DNA of 64,000 nucleotides from Ailurus styani (lineage: Eukaryota > Chordata > Mammalia > Carnivora > Ailuridae): positions 1-64,000 of the forward strand of contig LNAC01000853.1 of assembly GCA_002007465.1 (NCBI GenBank), written 5' to 3'. Positions within the stretch are counted from its first letter, which is position 1. Every line of letters starts with the position of its first letter. Under the pieces are notes generated by a model. The model searched no databases and was not told where the DNA came from. It saw only the letters and a program-made list of their open reading frames with translations. This document shows, one piece after another, positions 53,521 to 64,000 of this stretch. A program made the translations under genes and the position numbers.

Positions 53521-56162
53521 TTAAAAAACAGATATCCTTGCAATCATTCAAAATAAAAAAAATAGACCTTTGCCAATCACTTTGGTAACCGCTCTGTGCT
53601 CTAAAAGTAAAGGACATCCAGACTTCAATAATCACTTCTTCGTTGCTTTTTTTTCATAGTTTTAACCCCTGAATATTCATCCTTATATGCAATTGCTTAG
53701 CTTTGCTTCTTAAAAATCAATGTCTTTGACATATATTAATCTTCGGGTTTCCCTCTTCTCCCTTTTTCCTTTTGTAGTTTGAAGAAATTGAGTCATTTGT
53801 TAAAGTTTCCCATAGACTGGATGTTGGTGATTGCATTCCTAGAATGTAATTTGTCATCTTCTTCTGTCCTCTGAATTTTCTGAGACTCGATCCTATTCAA
53901 GTTCTTTTTTTTTTTTTTGCAAGATAATGTCATAGATGGCAATACGTTTTTGCCATCTATACTTCTATAGATCTATACATCTATACTTCTATACAGAAAA
54001 CCTCCCCCTCATTTGCTAGTGGTTACCTAGTGGTTCTGCCTGTAAGCAGGGCAATTGTTTGGCTCAGTTTACTACCTTTTAAAAGGAGTTTGTTCTCTAT
54101 CATGCTCCAGAGGTGATATTTTTCTTGGATTTACTGATGACTTACATGTTTGAGTATTTCTATTATAGCTATCTCTTTTATTATTGTGTCAGTTCTTTCA
54201 TCTCTGGCCTTTGGAGTTTCATCAAGTGCTTAGAAACACAATCCTGTAAGTTTTCAGTGACTTTGATAGCTTCCTTGCTTTTTGACATAACAAGACATTC
54301 CAAACTCATCTTCTATATTTCCCATCCTGCCCCTGGAATCATCCATTTCTCCAAGAAGCCCTGGTTTCTCTTAACAGGAAATGATGCTTCAAGACCATAG
54401 GATAGGTACTATCAGTGTTCAGTGCTAAGAGACTGGTCATTTTTTCTAGGCCTCTTCAGCAGACAGAGTTAGGAGGCTAAATGAAAATACCCATACTAAT
54501 ACCTCTATTTCAAATTCATGACAAAGAATTGTTACCTAATTTATTCATTTTATCTGTTATCTCCTTTCTTCTGTATAGGGAATACTGGTTCTCAAGTATA
54601 CAGGAGATGATAGGATGGAATAACCCATAATTAATTACACATTTGCTCTCTTACATCATACAGTGTGCTCTCAGATCTGCAAAACCAATGCTCCTACAAC
54701 TTCCAAAATGATTACCAAAGACACCTAACTTTTCCATATGCTCTCCTGTTCTCTCTGCTTTTAATGGTTTACTGAAACTATATTATCAAAGAGAAAAGGT
54801 ATTATATCTTATATTCTTTCCCTTATAATCTTTATTTTCCATATGTAGAAGCTTTGTCAGAGATGCTTAGGCTAAAACTGACATTTCAGTACCTCCTGTG
54901 TACAAAAACTTTGCAGTGAATCTTTATATATTTAAAAGAAGATATTTCAAATTAAAGAGAAGTGTGCTTTACCAAGGCCAAATGTTATACATATGTATTT
55001 TCATCTTTGTGAACGTGTACACTCTTATCTCCTTTTGGCACCCTTTAACTGACATCTTGGGTTATGCAAACTAACTAGCAATCTCATTACATCATCTGTT
55101 AACATAAGTAATGAGAAAGTAAGGTAGCTTATGGCTGTTGCCAAGTTCTTAAGCATACAAATAACAGAAAAAGTCTTATAGTTAGGAGGGTTACAAAAGG
55201 AAAGGCAGTTCTTAGAGGAAGTACACAAAGTTTCATTTTAGAAATTTTGGAAAAAAATACATGCCATTTGTTAAGCATTCAAGTTGGTAGGGGGCAATTT
55301 TCAATAGGCAAAGGGAGCTTACATGCCAGGCTTGTTTTGAGCAGCAGCAATAAATGGGTCCCTGTGCCTGCCTGCCAAATCTTGAAAGTTTTTAGAGAGG
55401 CCTTAACTGGATTCAGTCATGTGTGATATGCAGGTGTTCTCAACACCATCTCACTATCTCAAGATTGGCTCAAGTTTAGGTTATGTCCTTGGAGCAACCT
55501 CTGAGAATGGGATAGGAAAGTGGAACCCACATTCCAAGAATAGGGGAGGAGGCAAGGAGCCTCACAGTGCCCAGTCCACCTCATGGGTCAGTTGGCAGTC
55601 ACCACTTTTCGATGATGTTTCCCAACAAGTGTAGTTGGTTATACAGGTGGAAGTAGCAGGGAAACAGGTAACCAGGTTCAGGAAATCAGATCAAGTAATC
55701 ATATAAAACCCCTGTATTTACCCAAGATGTATTTGGCTATGTGTTGCTGACATGCATACTTTGCTCTTATCTTTATCACATCAATTAGACAAAGCAAACA
55801 CCAGATCAGTGTTTCACACTTGTAAACACTTTCAGTAGAGTCTTTGGTATCGCATTGACTTTTCCAAACAACTGTTTACTTAAGAGGTCATCAATCCAAT
55901 TGACGGTTAACAGAAGATTTCTGACTTCAGGCAGTCACAACCTCAATTTTCATCTGGTGTATTCACAATGGGGGCATACAATGGGAGGTACACGGTTATG
56001 AAGTCAGTGACTTCAGGCAATATTACGGTCGTCACAGATACTAAAATCTGGGAAGAAACCTCGATTTGCTTGCAGCCCTGCTGAAGTCACTACTTATACT
56101 GCCCTTTCCTATGCACAGTACTTCTGCCAGTAAAAAACATCTAGAAACATCCCTGAGCAACA

Positions 56163-56313
56163 CAGCTTCACCTGGATATCTGTTAGAAGTGCAAATTCTC
56201 AGGCCCTACTCCAGATCTCTTGAATGAGAAACTCTGGGGTGGGGCCCTGCAATCTTGTTTTACAAGCCCTGCAGGGGAGTCTGATGCAAACTCAGATTTG
56301 AGAACCCTGATCT
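56163..56313 (+). mobile_element. MER5-like DNA transposon
   Basis: 'agcttcacctggatatctgt...gcaaattctcaggccctact...gatttgagaaccctg' fits the same hAT family, with the left end lost. Confidence 0.7.
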
Positions 56314-57674
56314 AAGAGACCTCGGTTATAAAGCACTTCCTGCATGCCTTGCAGTACTAAATGAAGTAAGATTTTGTAGGATGCTTGGCATAAATGTGCT
56401 CCAGAGCATTTGTTTCCCTGAGTAGAATCTGGGGAGAGTTTACGCACTGGGCTGGCATTGTGATAAGTTACATTCACACTTTGTGGGTCTGTGGTTTTCC
56501 TGAGATTGGCTTGGACCCCAGTCACCACTGCCTACCCACCCTATGATTCACCTTGAAGTCAGCTGGAATCACTATAGGAAAGTACAAACCAATCCTGCTT
56601 CATTTAGCAGTTTTTCCCTCCTGTGTGACTGACCCACAAAGGTAGAGAACTTCTCCTAAGCAGTGTGACCTGGTTTCCACCACAGTCACTTCAGCCACAG
56701 TCACATCCCCCAGTGACTCTATGCCACCTGTCCCAGCATGTGTCCAAGGCTCAGTTTCAAGTAGTGAGGCATAGAGTCTTCTAAGTTTGGGACAGGGCTC
56801 ACTCAATTACTGCCAGAAAGGCCAGTGCAGCAGGAAACCAACAGAGGGGCACCCGTCTTCGCTTTTCAAGCCCTCTTCAATAAGCTACATTAGGTACTGT
56901 CCTTGAGTACCCGCTGTGCATTATCCACAATTTTTCTTCTGGGTTCCCTCAAGTAGGAAGGAGATCCAACAGGGAGACAACTCCCAAGGCTGTCATAAAA
57001 TGTGCACTTTTCTTCCCAACTCCTGTAACTTCCCAGCAGTTGTCTTGAAGTTATTTATTGACCCCTTTATCTTACCAGTGCGAGAATGGTAGGAATTTGG
57101 GGAGAGGCAGAGACTCAGGCAACTGGGAACTTGTGATGTGGACATGTGTCAGGCACTTCCTCCTATCAGTAAATGTCACCTTCTACATTCCAGCCCTCCA
57201 ACCTATCCCTGCTCTTTGTCCTTTCCTTGTTAATATGCCTTTTCCTAGTCTCCTCCTTCTTCATTAGCACCTCCAAAGGAATGAAGAGTTCGGATTCAAA
57301 CTAGAAAAATTTTGAGGTGCTTACTTGTTATATCTCCCCTTCTTCATCTTAAAATCCTGTGAAGTGGTATCTTCCTTCTTGCCAGATTTTGTCTCCTGTA
57401 TTGGTGGACTTGACTAAGAATCACTGGGGGGAACAGCTAGCTCTTTAAGGGAGAAGGGAATTGGTTTTGGTTCATTGCCTCCACCTGTTAACCTGCACAC
57501 TGGTCTCAAACTGCTAGATTTCTCAGTGAACCTCCAATTCAGCATGGCTCAGAGAGTTTGATATTTCAGGCAGCCTTTTGCTTCTTTTTCCATAGAAATC
57601 TCCAAACCAAGACAGACATCTCCTCCCTAAGAATTACCTCTTCTCTTGGGAAAAGGAAATAAAGAGTTCCAGCC

Positions 57675-57848
57675 AGGGTGCTTGCGTGACTCAGTCAGTT
57701 AAGCACCTGCCTTCAGCTCAGGTCATGATCCCAGGGTTCTGGGATCAAGTCTCACATCAGGCTCCTTGGTCAATGGGGAGTCTGCTTCTCCCTCTCTGCC
57801 CATTTCCTTGTTTGTGTGCTCTCTCTCAAATAAATACAAATTTAAAAA
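57675..57848 (+). mobile_element. CAN-SINE, older copy
   Basis: Diverged head (agggtgcttgcgtgactcag); flanks aaagagttc[c/t][a/g]gcc at 57661-57674 and 57849-57862. Confidence 0.9.
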
Positions 57849-57942
57849 AAAGAGTTCTGGCCTTTGGTTCCTTTGAGCAAGATTTTGTGAAGGAACACCT
57901 TTTAAGAAGAAATCTAGTTTTCAATAGTAGATGCTAGGATTT

Positions 57943-58081
57943 AAAAAAAATTTTTTTAAGGTTTTATTTATTTGTCAGAGAGAGCAAGCACAAGCAGGGG
58001 GAGTGGCAGCTCAATGCTGGACTCAACCCCAGTACTGGAGCCCAAGGCAGACGCTTAACTGACTGAGCCACCCAGGAGTCC
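57943..58081 (-). mobile_element. CAN-SINE, shortened older copy
   Basis: Reverse copy of about 140 bases lacking most of the CT-rich part, ending gccacccaggagtcc. The flank ctaggattt is repeated on both sides. Confidence 0.88.
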
Positions 58082-59639
58082 TGATTCTAGGATTTTTATA
58101 AGTATGTTAGGTCTTACTTCCAAAAATCTGGCAAGCCCCTGGAGCCTCCATAACTCCCTCTCACCCCGTCCTGTACCAGTTTTGATAACAACGCCTCCTC
58201 TGTTGAAGTGAGAATATTACATGGAGGCAGTAAGCACAGAAGGGTAACAATGTGACGTGTTTATAAATAGGTAAACTAGCTGTTACCCATCTACACCCAT
58301 CGCTCTCCAGGTGCCCCTTGGCAAAAAAAGTGGGAGATCCCTGAGTCAAAAGGAAGAATCACTGAAAGTAGAGCAAGAACACACTACCAGGGGGGAAGAT
58401 TTGGGCAAAAGGTAGACTAAAGAAGTGATTTGCCTTAGTTCATAGAACATTAGAGATGTTTGAAAGGCAAGATTCCACACTAGTGTTAGCTCTACGTTCA
58501 AGACAATTCAGCATAGAGATAACAGGCTCTTAAGCATGGTATATTGCCAATTCCCAGATCAAAACGGTTTTGGTTTTGGTCATAAATTTTTTACCATATT
58601 CCAGAGTTTTTGATAGATATCCTCTTGGTCACTGACCACTCTTTGAGGAATAAGAGAAGTTTCAAAATACCTCACAATGAGCAAAACTCTTCAAGAAAAG
58701 AAAAGACCATACGATACTTTCACATACAAGAAAGCAGCTGTGCATTGTGAGCATGGAAGTGCTAAAGAAAAGGGGGATCAGGGTTCTGTACTCATTCTCC
58801 TCCTACCCATACACAAAAAGAGCCTTGCCAGCTTGAGTCTCTGTAGAACCACTGGATTTCACCTCATACACCACATCAAAAGCCCTTTGTAAGGCTGCAG
58901 CCCCTTCTTGTGTAGTCACTGAGGAGTCTTCCCATTTCTGGACTCAAGCTTTGTGTTCCCTCTTCCCAGTCCTGACCTTTCTATGTGAACCTGTTCAAAG
59001 AACTTGTTTTCTTGGCATCCTGCCCACCTATGCCTAACCAACCTCAAGACTAGCAGCTTTTGGCTCATCCTTCCTCTTATACCACCCTCCTGCCTATTAG
59101 CTGAGTCAGTTCATCTGAATGTGTGGCAGCATGGAGCTTGTTAATAATCTGGTGCTGAGTCCATCGTCCCCCTTCTCCTTCCTTCAGTGTTGGTATCTAT
59201 ACAATTGAACTGTGTTCCATAGTTTAACATTGAAGTTCTCATAAAGGCAGATGGACTGATTTCTACTTGTTATAAATGATTTCATGTAAACACCTAAAAA
59301 CAAATCTTATCAAATACTTTAAAACAAAAAGGAGAACCAAATATGAATTTAAAAATGTAATGAATTATGTTTTCCTTGTGAAATTTAGCACTGATAGATG
59401 AAATGAATATTTTAAGCCATAATTGTAAAGCAAGCACCTGTCTGACTACCATCAGGGGCCAATAAAGGGAACGTTGCTTGATTATGAGATGTTTTGCCAC
59501 GTCTATCCTTTCTCGCCTCTTATGAAAACCATTTGTTGTTTCCTTTATAGTTTGGTCCTCTTTACAGCTATTCTTAAATGACCTAGTAGAGTTTTGGCTC
59601 TCTTTGAACTTTAAATGGGTCATATAGTATGAATTTTTT

Positions 59640-60059
59640 TGTCTTCTTCCTTTCCTCCCATTTTATGTTGCCAGTATTCATCCATTGCTTCAGTTTGGTC
59701 ATGCTCATTGCTGTATATTATTTCATTATATTAATGTATTTCAATTTACCCATTTTTATTGTTGATGTGCATTTGGTTTGCATCCAGGTTTTGACTACCA
59801 TAAAAATGTTCCCATGAATAGTCTTTTTATGTGTATCCTGATGCATATGTTAACAAATTTCTTTAGCGTCCAAGAGTGAAATTGCTGGCTCAAAGGGTGT
59901 ATCTCTCCTCTACATTATTAGACAAAGCTGGATTCCAGTAGTTACGAACATACAAAGTGGTTGTTACTGTTTTCATTCATACCTGGAGAATATGAGAATT
60001 TCCATCACAACACATGTTCAACAACATTTAGAATTATAAGGCTTTCCACATATTTTAGA
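59640..60059 (-). mobile_element. Ancient L1 fragment, reverse orientation
   Basis: ..gctcattgctgtatattatttc.. and ..tgaaattgctggctcaaagg.. match old reversed L1 3' ORF2. The young L1 is inserted at its right end. Confidence 0.55.
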
Positions 60060-63000
60060 TTTTTTATTTTGTTTTTATTTTTTTATTTTTTTTTTCTTAA
60101 ATTTATTTATTATTTTTTTTTATTTTTTATTTTTTTTAAATTTTATTTTTATTATTTGCCCAAGGGGTACAGGTCTGTGAATCATCAGGCTTACATCTTT
60201 CACAGCATTCACCAAAGCACAAACCCTCCCCAATGTCCATAACCCATCCACCCTATCCCTACCCTCCCACCCCCCAGTAACCCTCAGTTTGTTTTATGAG
60301 ATTAGAAGTCTCTTATGGTTTGTCTCCTTCCCCATCCCATCTTGTTTCATTATTTTTCCCTCCCTACCCCCCACAACCCCCCACCCTGCCCCTCAAGTTC
60401 CTCATATCAGAGAGATCATATGATAATTGTCTTTCTCTGATTGACTTATTTCGCTCAGCATAATACCCTCCAGTTCCATCCATGTCGTTGCGAATGGCAA
60501 GATTTCGTTTCTTTTGATAGCTGCATAATATTCCATTGTATATATATACCACATCTTCTTTATCCATTCATCTGTTGATGGACATCTAGGTTCTTTCCAT
60601 AGTTTGGCTATTGTGGACATTGCTGCTATAAACATTCGGGTGCACGTGCCCCTGAGGAACACTACCTTTGTGTCTTTAGGATAAATACCCAGTAGTGCGA
60701 TTGCTGGGTCGTAGGGTAGCTCCATTTTCAACTTTTTGAGGAATCTCCATACTGTTTTCCAGAGTGGCTGCACCAGTTTGCATTCCCACCAACAGTGTAG
60801 GAGGGTTCCCCTTTCTCCGCAACCTCGCCAACATCTGTCATTTCCTGACTTGTTGATTTTAGCCATTCTGACTGGTGTAAGGTGGTATCTCGCTGTGGTT
60901 TTAATTTGTATTTCTCTGATGCCGAGTGATGTTGAGCACTTTCTCATGTGTCTGTTGGCCATTTGGATGTCTTCTTTGGAGAAATGTCTGTTCATGTCTT
61001 CTGCCCATTTCTTGACTGGGTTATTTGTTTTATGGGTGTTGAGTTTGAGAAGCTCTTTATAGATTTTGGATACTAGCCCTTTATCTGATATGTCATTTGC
61101 AAATATCTTCTCCCATTCTGTCAGTTGTCTTTTGGTTTTGTTGACTGTTTCCTTTGCTGTGCAAAAGCTTTTAATCTTGATGAAGTCCCAATAGTTCATT
61201 TTTGCCCTTGCTTCCCTTGCCTTTGGTGAGGTTCCTAGGAAGAAGTTGCTGCGGTTGAGGTCGAAGAGGTTGCTGCCTGTGTTCTCCTCGAGGATTTTGA
61301 TGGATTCCTTTCTCACATTGAGGTCTTTTATCCATTTTGAGTCTATTTTTGTGTGTGGTGTCAGGAAATGATCCAGTTTCATTTTTCTGCATGTGGCTGA
61401 CCAGTTTTCCCAACACCATTTGTTGAAGAGACTGTCTTTTTCCCACTGGACATTCTTTCCTGCTTTGTCGAAGATTAGTTGACCATAGAGTTGAGGGTCC
61501 ATTTTTGGGTTCTCTATTCTGTTCCACTGGTCTATGTGTCTGTTTTTGTGCCAGTACCATACTGTCTTGATGATGACGGCTTTGTAATAGAGCTTGAAAT
61601 CTGGAATTGTGATGCCGCCAACTTTGCTTTTTTTTTTCAACATTCCTTTGGCTATTCGGGGTCTTTTCTGGTTCCATATAAATTTTAGGATTATTTGTTC
61701 CATTTCTTTGAAGTAAATTGCTGGTATTTTGATGGGGATTGCATTAAATGTGTAGATTGCTCTAGGTAGCATAGACATTTTCACAATATTTATTCTACCC
61801 ATCCATGAGCATGGAATGTTTTTCCACTTCTTTGTGTCTTCCTCAATTTCTTTCATGAGTACTTTATAGTTTTCTGAATACAGATTCTTTGCCTCTTTGG
61901 TTAGGTTTATTCCTAGGTATCTTATGGTTTTGGGTGCAATTGTAAATGGGATTGACTCTTTAATTTCTCTTTCTTCTGTTTTGTTGTTGGTATATAGAAA
62001 TGCAACTGATTTCTGTGCATTGATTTTATATCCTGACACTTGACTGAATTCCTGTATGAGTGCTAGCAGTTTTGGAGTGGAGTCCTTTGGGTTTTCCACA
62101 TAAAGTATCATATCATCTGCAAAGAGTGAGAGTTTGACCTCTTCCTTGCCGATTTGGATGCCTTTTATTTCTTTTTGTTGTCTGATTGCTGAGGCTAGGA
62201 CTTCTAGTACTATGTTGAATAGCAGTGGTGATAGTGGACAGCCTTGCCGTGTTCCTGACTTTAGGGGAAAAGCTCTCAGTTTTTCTCCATTGAGAATGAT
62301 ATTCGCTGTGGGTTTTTCGTAGATGGCTTTGATGATATTGAGGTATGTACCCTCTATGCCTACACTATGAAGAGTTTTGATTAAGAAAGGGTGCTGTACT
62401 TTGTCAAATGCTTTTTCAGCATCTATTGAGAGGATCATATGGTTCTTGTTCTTTCTTTTATTAATGTCTTGTATCACATTGATTGATTTGCGAATGTTAA
62501 ACCAACCTTGCATCCCAGGAATAAATCCCACTTGGTCGTGGTGAATAATCCTTTTTATGTGCTGCTGGATCCTATTGGCTAGTATTTTGTTGAGGATTTT
62601 TGCATCCGTATTCATCAAAGATATTGGTCTGTAATTCTCCTTCTTGATGGGGTCTTTGCCTGGTTTGGGGATCAAGGTAATGCTGGCCTCATAAAAGGAG
62701 TTTGGAAGTTTTCCTTCCAATTCTATTTTTTGGAACAGTTTCAGGAGAATAGGTATTAATTCTTCTTTAAATGTTTGGTAGAATTCCCCTGGGAAGCCGT
62801 CTGGCCCTGGGCTCTTGTTCGTTGGGAGATTTTTGATGACTGCTTCAATCTCCTTACTGGTGATGGGTCTATTCAGGTCTTCAGTTTCTTCCTGGTTCAG
62901 TTTTGGTAGTTTATATTTCTCTAAGAATGCATCCATTTCTTCCAGATTGTCAAATTTGCTGGTGTAGAGTTGCTCATAATATGTTCTTAGAATTGTTTGT

Positions 63001-64000
63001 ATTTCTTTGGTGTTGGTTGTGATCTCTCCTCTTTCATTCATGATTTTATTAATTTGAGTCCTTTCTCTTTTCTTTTGGATAAGTCTGGCCAGGGGTTTAT
63101 CAATCTTATTAATTCTTTCAAAGAACCAGCTCCTAGTTTCATTGATTTGTTCCACTGTTCTTTTGGTTTCTATTTCATTGATTTCTGCTCTGATCTTTAT
63201 GATTTCTCTTCTCCTGTTGGGTGTAGGCTTTCTTTGCTGTTCTTTCTCTAGCTTTTGTAGGTGTAGAGTTAGGTTGTGTACTTGAGACCTTTCTTGTTTC
63301 TTGAGAAAGGCTTGTATTGCTATATACTTTCCTCTTAGGACTGCTTTTGCTGTATCCCAAAGATTTTGAACAGTTGTGTTTTCATTTTCATTTGTTTCCA
63401 TGAATTTTTTTAATTCTTCTTTAATTTCCTGGTTGACCCATTCATTCTTGAGTAGGGTGTTCTTCAGCCTCCATGTATTTGAGGTCTTTCCAACTTTCCT
63501 TTTGTGGTTGAGTTCTAGTTTCAGAGCATTATGGTCTGAAAATATGCAGGGAATGATCCCAATCTTTTGGTACCTGTTGAGACCTGATTTGTGACCCAGA
63601 ATATGGTCTATTCTGGAGAATGTTCCATGTGCACTGGAGAAGAATGTGTATTCTGTTGTTTTGGGATGGAATGTTCTGAATATATCTGTGATGTCCAACT
63701 GGTCCAGGGTGTCATTTAAAGCCTTTATTTCCTTGTTGATCTTTTGCTTTGATGATCTGTCCATTTCAGTAAGGGGGGTGTTCAAGTCCCCTACTAATAT
63801 TGTATTCTTGTCAATGTGTTTCTTTGATTTTGTTATTAATTGGTTTATATAATTGGCTGCTCCCATGTTAGGGGCATAGATATTTATGATTGTTAGATCT
63901 TCTTGTTGGACAGATCCTTTTAGTATGATATAGTGTCCTTCTTCATCTCTTATGATATTCTTTGCCTTAAAGTCTAGTTTATCTGATATAAGGATTGCCA
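60060..64000 (-). mobile_element. Young L1 element, 3' two thirds
   Basis: This comprises ORF2, then a 3' UTR (about 60155-60401) with a G-rich tract on the element's strand (60347-60401), then a long A-rich tail seen as T-rich sequence at about 60062-60155. The 3' UTR is the same as the copy at 23338-23720. The 5' part (ORF1, 5' UTR) lies past base 64000. Sequence 59640-60060 next to it is an older L1 fragment on the same strand. Confidence 0.92.
60402..64000 (-). CDS. L1 ORF2 (endonuclease/reverse transcriptase), 5' end off the window
   Basis: Open without a stop or frameshift for about 1,200 codons. The frame continues upstream of the first in-window Met (63866) to the window edge (..[12 protein letters not shown].., ..[11 protein letters not shown]..). 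ORF2 nicks target DNA and reverse-transcribes L1 RNA. Seen: endonuclease motifs [17 protein letters not shown] and SRIDHI; the reverse-transcriptase start block [11 protein letters not shown]; the catalytic FADDMILY; and a C-terminal Cys/His cluster [18 protein letters not shown]. Full mammalian ORF2 is about 1,275 residues, so only the first residues of the endonuclease are missing. The stop is TGA at 60402-60404. Intactness suggests a young, possibly active copy. Confidence 0.95.
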   Translation of the reverse strand, partial: AILISDKLDFKAKNIIRDEEGHYIILKGSVQQEDLTIINIYAPNMGAANYINQLITKSKKHIDKNTILVGDLNTPLTEMDRSSKQKINKEIKALNDTLDQLDITDIFRTFHPKTTEYTFFSSAHGTFSRIDHILGHKSGLNRYQKIGIIPCIFSDHNALKLELNHKRKVGKTSNTWRLKNTLLKNEWVNQEIKEELKKFMETNENENTTVQNLWDTAKAVLRGKYIAIQAFLKKQERSQVHNLTLHLQKLEKEQQRKPTPNRRREIIKIRAEINEIETKRTVEQINETRSWFFERINKIDKPLARLIQKKRERTQINKIMNERGEITTNTKEIQTILRTYYEQLYTSKFDNLEEMDAFLEKYKLPKLNQEETEDLNRPITSKEIEAVIKNLPTNKSPGPDGFPGEFYQTFKEELIPILLKLFQKIELEGKLPNSFYEASITLIPKPGKDPIKKENYRPISLMNTDAKILNKILANRIQQHIKRIIHHDQVGFIPGMQGWFNIRKSINVIQDINKRKNKNHMILSIDAEKAFDKVQHPFLIKTLHSVGIEGTYLNIIKAIYEKPTANIILNGEKLRAFPLKSGTRQGCPLSPLLFNIVLEVLASAIRQQKEIKGIQIGKEEVKLSLFADDMILYVENPKDSTPKLLALIQEFSQVSGYKINAQKSVAFLYTNNKTEEREIKESIPFTIAPKTIRYLGINLTKEAKNLYSENYKVLMKEIEEDTKKWKNIPCSWMGRINIVKMSMLPRAIYTFNAIPIKIPAIYFKEMEQIILKFIWNQKRPRIAKGMLKKKSKVGGITIPDFKLYYKAVIIKTVWYWHKNRHIDQWNRIENPKMDPQLYGQLIFDKAGKNVQWEKDSLFNKWCWENWSATCRKMKLDHFLTPHTKIDSKWIKDLNVRKESIKILEENTGSNLFDLNRSNFFLGTSPKAREARAKMNYWDFIKIKSFCTAKETVNKTKRQLTEWEKIFANDISDKGLVSKIYKELLKLNTHKTNNPVKKWAEDMNRHFSKEDIQMANRHMRKCSTSLGIREIQIKTTARYHLTPVRMAKINKSGNDRCWRGCGERGTLLHCWWECKLVQPLWKTVWRFLKKLKMELPYDPAIALLGIYPKDTKVVFLRGTCTRMFIAAMSTIAKLWKEPRCPSTDEWIKKMWYIYTMEYYAAIKRNEILPFATTWMELEGIMLSEISQSEKDNYHMISLI

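Larger units (their letters stand above)
53521..59639. other. Intergenic DNA, mostly unrecognised
   Basis: Apart from the MER5-like element and two SINEs, I see no gene, RNA or clear repeat. A short 'atctatac' repeat lies at about 53955-53995. 50263-50999 and 51611-52269 are equally featureless. Confidence 0.45.

Noticed and set aside
61171..61677. 168-codon minus-strand frame overlapping L1 ORF2
   Set aside because: A shadow frame of the intact ORF2.

Overview
The window is vertebrate nuclear DNA from a carnivoran, most likely a caniform and probably a mustelid. It holds 19 copies of the tRNA-Lys-derived carnivore SINE (CAN-SINE), recognisable by the core 'gcctgggtggctcag' and the CT-rich and 'caaataaataaa' tail. 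It also holds carnivore-type L1 ends, L2/MIR/MER5 fossils common to eutherians, and spliced exons with GT/AG borders. There is no prokaryotic, plasmid, phage or CRISPR content. No new biological system was found; the window is one germ-cell gene in a sea of retroelements.

The only host gene I can support is the 5' half of TOPAZ1 (testis- and ovary-specific PAZ domain protein 1), on the minus strand. I assembled eight coding exons from splice sites, phase continuity and remembered similarity to the mammalian protein. They are exon 1 (ATG at 37546, in a CpG island), the giant exon 2 (34286-36758), and exons 3 (24026-24087), 4 (22833-22960), 5 (5841-5905), 6 (3470-3612), 7 (1562-1647) and 8 (484-609). 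Exons 2-8 join without a frame break. Exon 8 ends with a complete C-X9-C-X4-C-X3-H motif, and the rest of the protein, including the PAZ region, lies beyond base 1. Exon 1 is the problem: its frame runs into a TGA before the usual donor, although an upstream donor in the right phase would bypass it.

Layout. 1-34 kb: TOPAZ1 introns, filled with 14 CAN-SINEs, a MaLR LTR, an ERV-L-like LTR, L1 copies of several ages (some nested), L2 and MIR. 34.3-37.9 kb: exon 2, intron 1, exon 1 and the CpG-island promoter. 38-60 kb: upstream intergenic DNA with LTR-like remnants, L2, MIR and five CAN-SINEs. 60.06 kb to the end: a young minus-strand L1 whose ORF2 is open for 3.6 kb and runs off the window. Bases 23426-23568 are an assembly gap inside an L1 3' end.

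The main points for follow-up are the exon-1 frame conflict, a SINE whose target duplication overlaps the exon-5 splice donor, a second copy of the exon-4 donor segment beside an L1, the zinc-finger motif in exon 8, and the intact L1 ORF2. Repeat family names come from recognition by eye, not from a database search.
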